The position numbers and the translations under genes are program-made. Positions 5,026 through 12,167 of a stretch of 14,246 bases of DNA are shown here, piece by piece. The stretch's first letter is position 1. The number at the start of each line of letters is the position of its first letter. This DNA is from Ruminococcaceae bacterium UBA6857 (GTDB lineage Bacteria > Bacillota > Clostridia > Oscillospirales > Acutalibacteraceae), in NCBI GenBank assembly GCA_002451715.1, contig DKDD01000151.1, positions 9,342 through 23,587 on the forward strand, in the 5' to 3' direction. The notes under the pieces were generated by a model, which searched no databases, was not told the DNA's origin, and saw nothing but the letters and a program-made list of their open reading frames with translations.

Positions 5026-6795
5026 TTGTTTAAAAGATTCCTGTCGTTTCTCAAGGGCTATCGTATTTTGACGATAATGACGCCCATCATGGTTTTTCTT
5101 GACGTTGTGATCGAGCTTCAGATCCCGAAAATCATGGGTGACCTCATCACGCTGCTTTATTCAACGGAAGACCCGGATTTTGCCCACGGCATTCTTAACC
5201 AAAAACTTCTTGAAATGCTCGGTCTTTGTGCGCTGACTCTTCTTGTCGGATACATCGCTTCAAGGTGTTCCGCGCTTGCAAGCATGGGCTTTTCGGCGAA
5301 CATGCGCTCGGCACTGTTCAACAAGATTCAGGATTTTTCGTTCGAAAACATCGACAAGCTCAAAGTTTCTTCGCTCATCACAAGAATGACGAGCGACACT
5401 TCAAGAATTTCAAGCGTGTTCAGCAACATGATCGTAACTTTCGTCAGAGGACCGTTTTTGCTTATTCTTGCGCTCAAATATTCGCTTAAAATCAGCAAAG
5501 ACCTTTCAAAAATTTTCATTTTCTGCGTGCCTGCGATTGTTGTTTTGCTCATCATTCTCGGCTGCGCCGCGGTTCCGCTTTTCAGAAGACTTCTTAAAGT
5601 TACCGACGAGTTCAACGGAACGCTTCGTTCAAACATCAACGGAATCCGCGTTGTAAAATCTTTCGTCCGCGAAGATTATGAAAAAGAAAAGTTTGAAAAA
5701 GTCAACGACGCTCTTGTTCAAACAAGCATTAGAGCGCAGAAAATCGTTCTTTACATTGCTCCGCTTCTCATGCTTGTTATTTGCGGCTGTATGGTGGCTT
5801 CGCTTTATCTCGGAAGTAAAATTGTAATCAGCGACACTCTTGCTGGAATCAGCGGCGGTCTTGAAGTCGGTCAAATCACAACGTTCACTTCATATATTTC
5901 ACAGGTTCTTTCTTCGCTCATGACGATTCTCATGGTTTTCGTAACCATGGCAACGGCAAAAGCTTCCGTTGAAAGACTTGGCGAAGTTTTTGACCAGGTT
6001 CCTGTTGTTACGGATGATGAGGGCGATGAAAAACTTTCGCTTGAAGACGGAAGCGTAGAGTTCAAAAACGTTTCTTTCAAATATGAAAAAGATGCCGAAA
6101 AGAATGTTCTCGAAAACATAAACCTCAAGATAAACAGCGGCGAAACGCTCGGAATTATCGGTTCAACAGGTTCCGCAAAATCAACGCTTGTTCAGCTCAT
6201 TCCGCGCCTTTACGATGCAAGCGACGGTGAAGTTTTTGTCGGCGGACACAATGTTAAAGAGTATAAGTTCCAAAACCTCAGAAAAGAAGTTTCAATCGTT
6301 CCGCAGCAACACTTCCTTTTCTCCGGAACGATTAAGGATAACCTTCTTTGGGGCGACCTTTCGGCAAGCGACGAAGAAGTTATTGAAGCGGCAAAAGCGG
6401 CTCAGGCACATGACTTCATCATGGAAAAAGAAAAAGGCTATGATACGGAAGTCGGTCAGGGCGGAAACACTGTTTCCGGCGGACAACGTCAGCGCCTTTG
6501 CATTGCAAGAGCACTTTTGAGAAAACCGAAAATTTTGATTCTTGACGATTCAACAAGCGCTGTCGACACTGCAACAGACGCAAAAATCAGAGAAGCGCTC
6601 AAGGGCGAAAAGTTCAAAAACATCACCAAAATCATCATCGGTCAGCGTATCACGTCAATCATGAACGCAGACAGAATTGTTGTTCTTGAAAACGGAAAAA
6701 TCTGCGGAATCGGAACGCACGAAGAACTTGTCAAAAACAACGAAATTTATAACGAGATCTTTGTGTCTCAGCAGGAAGGAGTGTTGGCGCAATGA
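5026..6795 (+). CDS. ABC exporter half-transporter, subunit 1 (degenerate Walker B / H-switch)
   Basis: 589 aa from a TTG start. It has a type IV ABC exporter layout: six membrane helices (about 15-310) fused to an ATPase domain (about 340-580). The ATPase shows Walker A GSTGSAKST (379-387), Q-loop Q427, a good signature VSGGQ (483-487) and Walker B ILILDD (503-508). The catalytic glutamate position is aspartate (D508), and the switch histidine is glutamine (IIGQRITS, Q540). The last GxxGxGK glycine of Walker A is alanine (A384). Such changes mark the degenerate-site subunit of heterodimeric exporters such as TM287/288 or BmrCD (family knowledge). Its good signature motif would complete the competent ATP site of the partner encoded next. 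The gene follows mgtE by 16 nt and overlaps its partner by 4 nt. The substrate cannot be read from the sequence; multidrug or lipid export is possible. Confidence 0.93.
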   Translation: MFKRFLSFLKGYRILTIMTPIMVFLDVVIELQIPKIMGDLITLLYSTEDPDFAHGILNQKLLEMLGLCALTLLVGYIASRCSALASMGFSANMRSALFNKIQDFSFENIDKLKVSSLITRMTSDTSRISSVFSNMIVTFVRGPFLLILALKYSLKISKDLSKIFIFCVPAIVVLLIILGCAAVPLFRRLLKVTDEFNGTLRSNINGIRVVKSFVREDYEKEKFEKVNDALVQTSIRAQKIVLYIAPLLMLVICGCMVASLYLGSKIVISDTLAGISGGLEVGQITTFTSYISQVLSSLMTILMVFVTMATAKASVERLGEVFDQVPVVTDDEGDEKLSLEDGSVEFKNVSFKYEKDAEKNVLENINLKINSGETLGIIGSTGSAKSTLVQLIPRLYDASDGEVFVGGHNVKEYKFQNLRKEVSIVPQQHFLFSGTIKDNLLWGDLSASDEEVIEAAKAAQAHDFIMEKEKGYDTEVGQGGNTVSGGQRQRLCIARALLRKPKILILDDSTSAVDTATDAKIREALKGEKFKNITKIIIGQRITSIMNADRIVVLENGKICGIGTHEELVKNNEIYNEIFVSQQEGVLAQ

Positions 6796-8870
6796 GTGAA
6801 AAAACTCCCGTAACCGAGGTTAAGACCGAGGAAGAAATTAAAGAAGAAACCGCTCTTTCGCCCGAAACCGGCGAAGCCGAAGCACCTTCCGAAGAAAAAG
6901 GCAAAAAGAAAAAATCAAAGAAAACAAAAAAAGCAAAAAAAGACCCCAAGGAAATGACCGAAGAGGAAAAGAAAAAAGAAGAAGAGAAAAAGAAGAACAA
7001 GCCGAAAGATTCCAAAAAGGCCGCAAGACGTCTTCTTAAATATCTTGCCGGCGAAAAGAAGTGGCTTGTCGTTGTTGCGATTCTTGTAATGCTCACTGCG
7101 GTCATCGGTGTTGTTTCAACGCTTGCAATGCAGCCGGTATATAAGATTTTGGAAGACGTTATCAAAACCAAAACAGGAATCACCGAAGGCAGTGCCATGG
7201 GCGGAATCATAAAATGGATAACCATCATGGCGGTTGCATATCTTATTTCGGCAGTATTCAGTTTTCTTTATACAAGAATACTTCTCACAACGTCGCTCAA
7301 AGTTGTTGCGAACCTTCGCCGCGATTTGTTCAACCACCTTGAATATCTTCCGCTCAGCTATTTCGACAAGCGCAAGACCGGCGAAATCATGAGCCATTTC
7401 ATCAGCGACGTTTCAAGAATCAGCGACCTTGTCAGCAGTGATTTTCCAAGCATTATCTCTTCAACGATCTCTGCCGTTATGACGCTTACAATTATGATAA
7501 TCATGAGCTGGAAAATCACGCTTACGATGACTGCTGCGATTATCGTCATGGTTGGTGTTGTAATGTTTATCACGGCAAAGTGTTCTCCGCTTTTCAAAAA
7601 AGCGCAGCAGGCAACCGCCGAATGTAACGGATATGTTGAAGAATACGTTCGCGGAATCAAAGCCGTTAAAATTTTCTGCTATGAAGAAAGAAGCAAGGAA
7701 CAGTTTCGCATTCTTAACGAAAACCTCAGAAAAACCGGTGTAAAATCAAACATCATCGGCGGCCTTATGAGTCCGCTTCTTTCAATGATTATGAGAATCA
7801 ACTACGCGCTTGCGCTTTCGTTCGGCGTTTGGCTTGTTCTCAAAGGTCAAATGCAGCTTCCCTCGCTTATCACATATTTGAGTTACGCTCAAAGCCACGG
7901 CTCGCCGGTTGCTTCAATTGCCTCAAGCTATAACTCGTTTGTTGCGGCTTTGGCCGGTGCGGAAAGAATTTTTGAAGTTCTTGACACCGAGGTTGAAACC
8001 GATGAGGGCAAGGTTACCCTCGTCAAGCTTGTTAAAGACAGAATGGGTGAGGAGATTGAAGTTACTCCGGAAAGTGAAAACGGAAGCTACGCATGGAAAA
8101 TTCCGAAATTCGGCGGAAGGTTTTCTTATGTTCCCGTTAAATGCGACGTTGATATCAAAAATGTCACCTTCTCTTATGTTGAAGATAAGCAGGTTCTCAA
8201 GAATGTTTCAGCCCACGCAAACAGCGGCGAAAAGCTTGCGTTTGTCGGCTCAACCGGTGCGGGCAAAACAACAATAACAAACCTCATCAACCGCTTCTAT
8301 GAGATTGAAGACGGCGAAATTACGATTGACGGAATTTCAATCAAAGATATCAAAAAGGATTCGCTTCGTTCTTCAATGGCGTTTGTTCTTCAGGATTCAA
8401 GAATGTTTGCAGGAACAATCAAGGATAATATTCGTTACGGAAAACTCGATGCAACCGACGAAGAAATTGTTGCCGCGGCAAAGCTTGCAAATGCCCATTC
8501 ATTCATTGAAAAACTTCCGGACGGATATGATACCGAACTTTCCGCCGACGGAGTCAACATCAGTATGGGACAGTCGCAGCTTCTCAACATTGCAAGAACA
8601 GCAATTGCAAATAAACCGCTTTTGGTTCTTGACGAAGCGACAAGTTCAATCGACACACGAACCGAACGCCTTATTGAAAAAGGCATGGATAAGCTCATGG
8701 CGGACAAAACCGTTCTTGTTATTGCACACCGCCTTTCAACCGTTCGAAATTCGGAAAATATCATCGTTCTTGAAAACGGAGAAATTATTGAAAGCGGAAA
8801 TCATGAAGAACTTATTGCCCTTGGCAAAAAGTACTATCAGCTTTATACCGGTGCGTTTGAAATGACGTGA
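6792..8870 (+). CDS. ABC exporter half-transporter, subunit 2 (catalytic Walker B, degenerate signature; charged N-terminal tail)
   Basis: 692 aa. Residues 1-85 are an unusual cytoplasmic tail: an acidic segment (about 1-35), a lysine-rich run (36-53) and a mixed Glu/Lys stretch (54-76). Six membrane helices follow (about 90-390), then the ATPase: Walker A GSTGAGKTT (486-494), Q534, Walker B LLVLDE (610-615) with catalytic E615, and H-switch H646. The signature motif is ISMGQ (590-594) instead of LSGGQ, so it supplies the defective half of the degenerate site, complementing subunit 1. Residues about 400-450, between the membrane and ATPase domains, hold an insert with the tryptophan-containing SYAWKIPKF. 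I recognise this as common in clostridial members. ATG 6792 overlaps the previous stop (ATGA), with AAGGAG 10 nt upstream. A hairpin follows the stop. Confidence 0.93.
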   Translation: MSEKTPVTEVKTEEEIKEETALSPETGEAEAPSEEKGKKKKSKKTKKAKKDPKEMTEEEKKKEEEKKKNKPKDSKKAARRLLKYLAGEKKWLVVVAILVMLTAVIGVVSTLAMQPVYKILEDVIKTKTGITEGSAMGGIIKWITIMAVAYLISAVFSFLYTRILLTTSLKVVANLRRDLFNHLEYLPLSYFDKRKTGEIMSHFISDVSRISDLVSSDFPSIISSTISAVMTLTIMIIMSWKITLTMTAAIIVMVGVVMFITAKCSPLFKKAQQATAECNGYVEEYVRGIKAVKIFCYEERSKEQFRILNENLRKTGVKSNIIGGLMSPLLSMIMRINYALALSFGVWLVLKGQMQLPSLITYLSYAQSHGSPVASIASSYNSFVAALAGAERIFEVLDTEVETDEGKVTLVKLVKDRMGEEIEVTPESENGSYAWKIPKFGGRFSYVPVKCDVDIKNVTFSYVEDKQVLKNVSAHANSGEKLAFVGSTGAGKTTITNLINRFYEIEDGEITIDGISIKDIKKDSLRSSMAFVLQDSRMFAGTIKDNIRYGKLDATDEEIVAAAKLANAHSFIEKLPDGYDTELSADGVNISMGQSQLLNIARTAIANKPLLVLDEATSSIDTRTERLIEKGMDKLMADKTVLVIAHRLSTVRNSENIIVLENGEIIESGNHEELIALGKKYYQLYTGAFEMT

Positions 8871-8905
8871 TCGTTTATTCGAAAAATAGAATTATACTGC
8901 AACGG

Positions 8906-8932
8906 TCGTCTGTCGTGTTTTGCGGCAGACGA
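8906..8932 (+). terminator. Hairpin after the ABC exporter genes, possible terminator
   Basis: TCGTCTGTCG (8906-8915) pairs with CGGCAGACGA (8923-8932), 10 bp with one G-U pair and a 7-nt loop. The following sequence is T-rich but interrupted (TTGCTTTGATTG), so termination may be inefficient. A second weak AT stem, GCAAAAA/TTTTTGC (8944-8969), lies just downstream. Nothing else was seen between 8871 and the promoter at 9019. Confidence 0.55.
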
Positions 8933-9018
8933 TTGCTTTGATTGCAAAAAAACGATTTATTGTTTTTGCTTATTTATCAACACTTTTATATTGTATTGTG
9001 GAAGAAGTTGCTTTGCTG

Positions 9019-9047
9019 TTGACGGCAAAAGTTTCAGGTGATAAAAT
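9019..9047 (+). promoter_or_regulatory. Promoter for the small membrane protein gene
   Basis: TTGACG (9019-9024), 17 bp, then TAAAAT (9042-9047) with a TGn extension (TGATAAAAT). The predicted transcript starts near 9054. That is only about 7 nt before ATG 9061, which supports the downstream ATG 9079 as the true start. Confidence 0.75.
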
Positions 9048-9078
9048 TAACTGACAATTAATGACAAGGAAAATGACA

Positions 9079-9693
9079 ATGGAAAAAGTTAAAAAAATTT
9101 TGTTTGGCAAACCTTTTTGTATGTTCTTTTTGATTGTGGGCTTTATCTACGGTCTTGTTCTTCCGTGGTGTTGGGGAAACAATCCTTTTGATGAATACGG
9201 AACGCTCAGCATACTTTGCGAGGACAGAAAAGTATTTTTTTGGATATGGGTGCTGCTTATTGGCGGCGCATATTTTTTGAACACAAATTTTGCTTATTTA
9301 AAATATAAAGACGGCAGCAAATTCCTTCGTGTTTTGAGTATTATAACTTTTTTTGCATGTTGCGCAATAGCACTTTCTTTAAAGCATGATGTTCACACTT
9401 GGAATTTAAAGCGCGTTGTTCATTGGATTGCAACGGGACTTTACATTGCATGTGTTGCGCTTTCGGTTTTCATCTTTTTGATGCGCAACAGAAAGACATA
9501 TGAGGGCTTTGGTGTGCTTTCAATTTTGACTTTGTTGATTGTTGCTGTAATTCCCATATGGCTGCTTACAATCGGAAAAAGCGCAATGATGGAAATGATT
9601 CCGAATGCTTTTTTTCAAATTATGCTTTTTGTAATGAACTTCATAATGCCGGCTAAAAAACGCATAAAAAACAACATTACGGCAAAAGTTTGA
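9079..9693 (+). CDS. Unrecognised six-helix membrane protein
   Basis: 204 aa from ATG 9079. The frame also offers ATGs at 9061 and 9073. AAGGA (9066-9070) is correctly spaced (8 nt) only for 9079, and the promoter position agrees. The protein starts with a basic stretch (MEKVKKILFGK). It has about six hydrophobic segments (near residues 12-32, 52-72, 83-101, 116-135, 146-166 and 175-190) and a basic C-terminus (KKRIKNN). It has no soluble domain, no obvious catalytic motif and no family I can name. Segments are rich in Phe, Trp and Ile, and cysteines (CC) occur in helix 3. It has its own promoter. The Nudix gene follows after 58 nt with no terminator between, so the two may be co-transcribed. 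Confidence 0.75.
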   Translation: MEKVKKILFGKPFCMFFLIVGFIYGLVLPWCWGNNPFDEYGTLSILCEDRKVFFWIWVLLIGGAYFLNTNFAYLKYKDGSKFLRVLSIITFFACCAIALSLKHDVHTWNLKRVVHWIATGLYIACVALSVFIFLMRNRKTYEGFGVLSILTLLIVAVIPIWLLTIGKSAMMEMIPNAFFQIMLFVMNFIMPAKKRIKNNITAKV

Positions 9694-9751
9694 ATTTTCG
9701 TCTGAAATATTCGAAAGCCTTTAAAAGCATTATATAAGTTTTGGAGGATAT

Positions 9752-10369
9752 ATGGAAGACAAGTTTGTGAAATGGGCAATTGAACTTCAAAGCCTTGCAC
9801 AGGCGGGTCTGACTTACGGAAAAGATAAGTTTGACCTTGAAAGATATGAAAGAATCAGAGAAATTTCCGCCGAAATGATGGAAGAAAAAACGGGTCTTTC
9901 GCTTGAAAAAGTCAAAGAGCTTTTTTGTGGCGAAACCGGCTATCAGACTCCGAAAGTTGACACGAGAGCGGCAGTTTTCAAAAACGGAAAAATTCTTCTT
10001 GTTCACGAAAACAACGGAAAATGGTCGCTGCCCGGCGGCTGGTGCGACGTTGACCGCTCCGTTGGCGAAAACACAGCAAAAGAAACGCTTGAAGAAGCCG
10101 GAATCAACGTAAGACCCGAAACGCTCATTGCCGTTCAGGACAGAAACAAGCACAACATTCCGCCTTACGCTTACGGCGTTGTTAAAATTTTTGTTCTTTG
10201 CACCTATCTTTCCGGTGCGTTCAAAGAAAACATTGAAACGACCGAAAGCCGCTTCTTTTCAAAAGACGAACTGCCCGAAAACTTTGCAAACGAAAAGAAC
10301 ACAAAAAAACAGGTGCTCATGTGCTTTGAAGCAAACGAAAGCGAAAACTGGAAAACCTTGTTCGACTGA
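9752..10369 (+). CDS. Nudix hydrolase with N-terminal Nudix_N_2-type domain
   Basis: 205 aa. Nudix proteins hydrolyse nucleoside diphosphates linked to another group; this architecture is often annotated as ADP-ribose pyrophosphatase-like. Residues 1-60 form a helical N-terminal domain (WAIELQSLAQAGLTYGKDKFD) typical of the clostridial/bacillar group. The Nudix box runs 96-118: GWCDVD, then KETLEEAGI with the metal-binding E114 and E115 present. The first box glutamate (GX5E) is arginine (R102), and the box Arg is Lys (K110). LPGGWCDV (93-100) is well preserved, so the fold is intact. GGAGG lies only 4 nt before ATG 9752, a short spacing, but no other start fits. The gene ends 1 nt before a strong bidirectional terminator. 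Confidence 0.9.
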   Translation: MEDKFVKWAIELQSLAQAGLTYGKDKFDLERYERIREISAEMMEEKTGLSLEKVKELFCGETGYQTPKVDTRAAVFKNGKILLVHENNGKWSLPGGWCDVDRSVGENTAKETLEEAGINVRPETLIAVQDRNKHNIPPYAYGVVKIFVLCTYLSGAFKENIETTESRFFSKDELPENFANEKNTKKQVLMCFEANESENWKTLFD

Positions 10370-10413
10370 AAAAACACCGTCCGAACCGAAATATCGGCAA
10401 GGACGGTGTTTTT
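10370..10413. terminator. Bidirectional rho-independent terminator
   Basis: A perfect 13-bp stem, AAAAACACCGTCC (10370-10382) with GGACGGTGTTTTT (10401-10413). An inner 4-bp CCGA/TCGG helix lies in the loop. A- and T-runs flank both sides, so it can end the Nudix transcript (plus) and the AraC-type regulator transcript (minus), which stops at 10418. Confidence 0.93.
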
Positions 10414-10417
10414 GCTG

Positions 10418-11392
10418 TTATTTTGTGATTTTTTTAATCGGTCTGATGTACTTGAAAAATTTTCCGGGGTCGTAGTAAAAATACATTATTCTTCCCGGTG
10501 TGAGGTCAAGCTCACAGCCTTTTTCGGCGTAATCGAATTCTTTCATTGCGGTTTCAATTTTTTCTTCAACCGTTCTGCATTCCTGCTCGTAATCAAACGG
10601 ACCGTGTTCAAAAACAACATATTCACCCTCGGGTATATCTGAAAGAATCATGCCATTCGGAACTTCGCCGCTGTAATCAAAAGGAAGCCTTACGCCGTAG
10701 CATTCGGTTCTGAGAAATCCCCAATCGCAAAGTCTGCCTGTCGGGTCGTTGATATAAGCCATAATCTGACCTGCGGAGCAGTTGTCGTCATCGCCGCCGA
10801 CGTCGTCAAGTTTTCCTTTTATGCTTGCAAGAAGTCCGCAAACGGTTTCGCAATCTTGACCGGGAATCTTTGATTGCTTTTGCCAAAAGTCCCAGTAACC
10901 GTTGCTTTCGCGGTTTTCAATGTGAAGAAATTTGTGCGCCGGAATTGTTACAAAATAGGTTTTAACGTTGTCTTGTGATTTGATCATGCCGATCTCTCCC
11001 AATCCTAAAAAGTAGCGATCAAACGGATGAATTTTTGTTCGAAGAACAACGGGCTTCGGGTCTTTTCGAAATTCACTCGGTGTAATGCCATAGGTCTTTT
11101 TAAACGCCCTTGAAAAGGCTTCATGCGAAGAAAACCCGTAATCAACTGCAACGGAAAGAAGCGTTTTCTTGCTGTCGCGAACTTCTTTGAGGGCAAAGGC
11201 AAGCTTTCTTTTTTGAAGATAGTCGCGGAACTGAAGACCTGATATTTCGCGGAATTTTCGCGTTGTGTAAAATTCCGAATAGCCGAGCTTTTTTGAAAGC
11301 GACTCAAGCGCAAGAGCTTCGTCGTTGTGGTCCTTGATGCATTTGTCAATTTCGTCAACGATAAGCTGAATCTGTTTTCGCCATTCGTACAT
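10418..11392 (-). CDS. AraC-family regulator with C-terminal GyrI-like effector domain
   Basis: 324 aa. Residues about 8-110 are the two-helix-turn-helix AraC/XylS DNA-binding domain (LESLSKKLGYSEFYTTRKFRE, then SVAVDYGFSSHEAFSRAFKK and the closing YGITPSEFRK). Residues about 120-320 look like a GyrI-like small-molecule-binding domain. They contain paired segments typical of that fold (VTIPAHKFLHIENR, and PEGEYVVFEHGPFDYE) and end DLTPGRIMYFYYDP. DNA-binding first and ligand domain second is the Rob/BmrR-like arrangement. The ligand is unknown; hydrophobic compounds are usual for the fold. ATG 11392 has GGAGG 8 nt upstream. A consensus -10 with a 22-bp dyad behind it suggests autoregulation. 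tspO lies upstream on the same strand with no clear terminator between, so partial readthrough is possible. Confidence 0.9.
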   Translation of the reverse strand: MYEWRKQIQLIVDEIDKCIKDHNDEALALESLSKKLGYSEFYTTRKFREISGLQFRDYLQKRKLAFALKEVRDSKKTLLSVAVDYGFSSHEAFSRAFKKTYGITPSEFRKDPKPVVLRTKIHPFDRYFLGLGEIGMIKSQDNVKTYFVTIPAHKFLHIENRESNGYWDFWQKQSKIPGQDCETVCGLLASIKGKLDDVGGDDDNCSAGQIMAYINDPTGRLCDWGFLRTECYGVRLPFDYSGEVPNGMILSDIPEGEYVVFEHGPFDYEQECRTVEEKIETAMKEFDYAEKGCELDLTPGRIMYFYYDPGKFFKYIRPIKKITK

Positions 11393-11428
11393 GATTTTTT
11401 CCTCCGTTTTTTTAATCGCTCTGCGGTC

Positions 11429-11434
11429 ATTATA
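11429..11434 (-). promoter_or_regulatory. -10 element of the AraC-type gene, no recognisable -35
   Basis: On the minus strand TATAAT is a perfect -10, about 30 nt upstream of the ribosome binding site. At 17-19 bp upstream only AAGCAT or TCAAGC is found, neither close to TTGACA. This suggests an activator-dependent promoter. Confidence 0.6.
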
Positions 11435-11453
11435 CCGTAAAAGCTTTCGGTAT
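11432..11453. promoter_or_regulatory. Inverted repeat ATACCG-N10-CGGTAT, candidate operator
   Basis: Six-bp perfect arms around an AT-rich core containing the palindrome AAAGCTTT. The repeat fills the promoter spacer and overlaps the -10 of the AraC-type gene. The likely binder is the regulator itself, inferred from position only. Confidence 0.5.
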
Positions 11454-11522
11454 GCTTGATATTTCTTGCTGTCTTTTTATATTACGCCGCAATTGAGAAA
11501 AAATCAAGAAACTGTTTTGCGT

Positions 11523-11999
11523 TTATTGGTTCAGAACAAAAACTCCGAGATTCAAATATCCCGCAAACGTTACCCAAACGAGGTACGGCACCAAAAGTAA
11601 GCCTGAAATTTTGTCTGTTCGATAAAAATTCAAAAGCATAACAAAAATGATAAGCCACAAAAGAAGCAGCCAGATGAAAGCAAGAAGATAGGCGTTGAAA
11701 TCAAAAAAGATTATGCTCCAAAAAAAGTTGAAAAAAAGGTTCAGTGCATAGATGTTTACCGCGTTGCGCCGCATTCTCGGCTCGTGCTTTCGTTTTACAA
11801 AAACGCGTGCAAAACTTATCGCCATCAAAACATAAAGTATTGTCCAAACAACGGGAAACACCCACGACGGCGGCGAAAGCGGCGGTGTTGCGGTGCTTTC
11901 ATACACATCTCTGTTGCCGGAGGTGAAAAAGGCCGAAAGCCCTCCGACCGCAAGGGTCACGATAATTGAGTATACGTAATATTTAATTTTGTTCCACAT
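11523..11999 (-). CDS. tspO: TspO/MBR family membrane protein (tryptophan-rich sensory protein)
   Basis: 158 aa, the usual TspO length. It has five hydrophobic segments. Family landmarks are visible: LSPPSWVFPVVWTILYVLM (loop 1 to helix 2), NLFFNFFWSIIFFD (helix 3) and LLVPYLVWVTFAGYLN near the C-terminus. TspO proteins bind porphyrins and related ligands in the membrane; their role in bacteria is mostly stress or tetrapyrrole linked (family knowledge). The start chosen is ATG 11999 (MWNKIKYYV), with GGAGG 7 nt upstream. An in-frame ATG at 12041 lies upstream of that ribosome binding site and adds a non-family sequence. It is divergent from dut and upstream of the AraC-type regulator on the same strand. 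Confidence 0.93.
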   Translation of the reverse strand: MWNKIKYYVYSIIVTLAVGGLSAFFTSGNRDVYESTATPPLSPPSWVFPVVWTILYVLMAISFARVFVKRKHEPRMRRNAVNIYALNLFFNFFWSIIFFDFNAYLLAFIWLLLLWLIIFVMLLNFYRTDKISGLLLVPYLVWVTFAGYLNLGVFVLNQ

Positions 12000-12049
12000 A
12001 GAAAAACCTCCGTCGCTTAAATTTGAATTGTGTATATCCAAATGCAGTT

Positions 12050-12055
12050 ATTATA
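12050..12055 (-). promoter_or_regulatory. Candidate -10 for tspO
   Basis: A perfect TATAAT on the minus strand about 30 nt upstream of the tspO ribosome binding site. No good -35 was found at normal spacing (TTGAAT occurs but about 24 bp away), so the site is tentative. Confidence 0.4.
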
Positions 12056-12108
12056 TGATATGCAAGAATACTTTTTTCGATTCAACGATTCTGTTTGCGG
12101 CGGTTTTC

Positions 12109-12137
12109 TTGACTTGGCAAAACGAATGTGATAAGCT
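12109..12137 (+). promoter_or_regulatory. Candidate promoter for dut
   Basis: TTGACT (12109-12114) and a weak -10 TAAGCT (12132-12137) with a TGn extension, 17-bp spacing. The leader would be about 25 nt to the dut ATG. Confidence 0.5.
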
Positions 12138-12167
12138 AAACAAATATTAGATGAAGGAGTCCTTTGA

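Noticed and set aside
8944..8969. AT-rich stem GCAAAAA/TTTTTGC after the ABC genes
   Set aside because: A 7-bp, mostly A-T stem with a 12-nt loop is weak and expected in such AT-rich DNA.
9752..10153. Minus-strand open frame opposite the Nudix gene (9677-10153)
   Set aside because: Antisense to a clear Nudix domain; low-complexity Phe-rich translation with no ribosome binding site.
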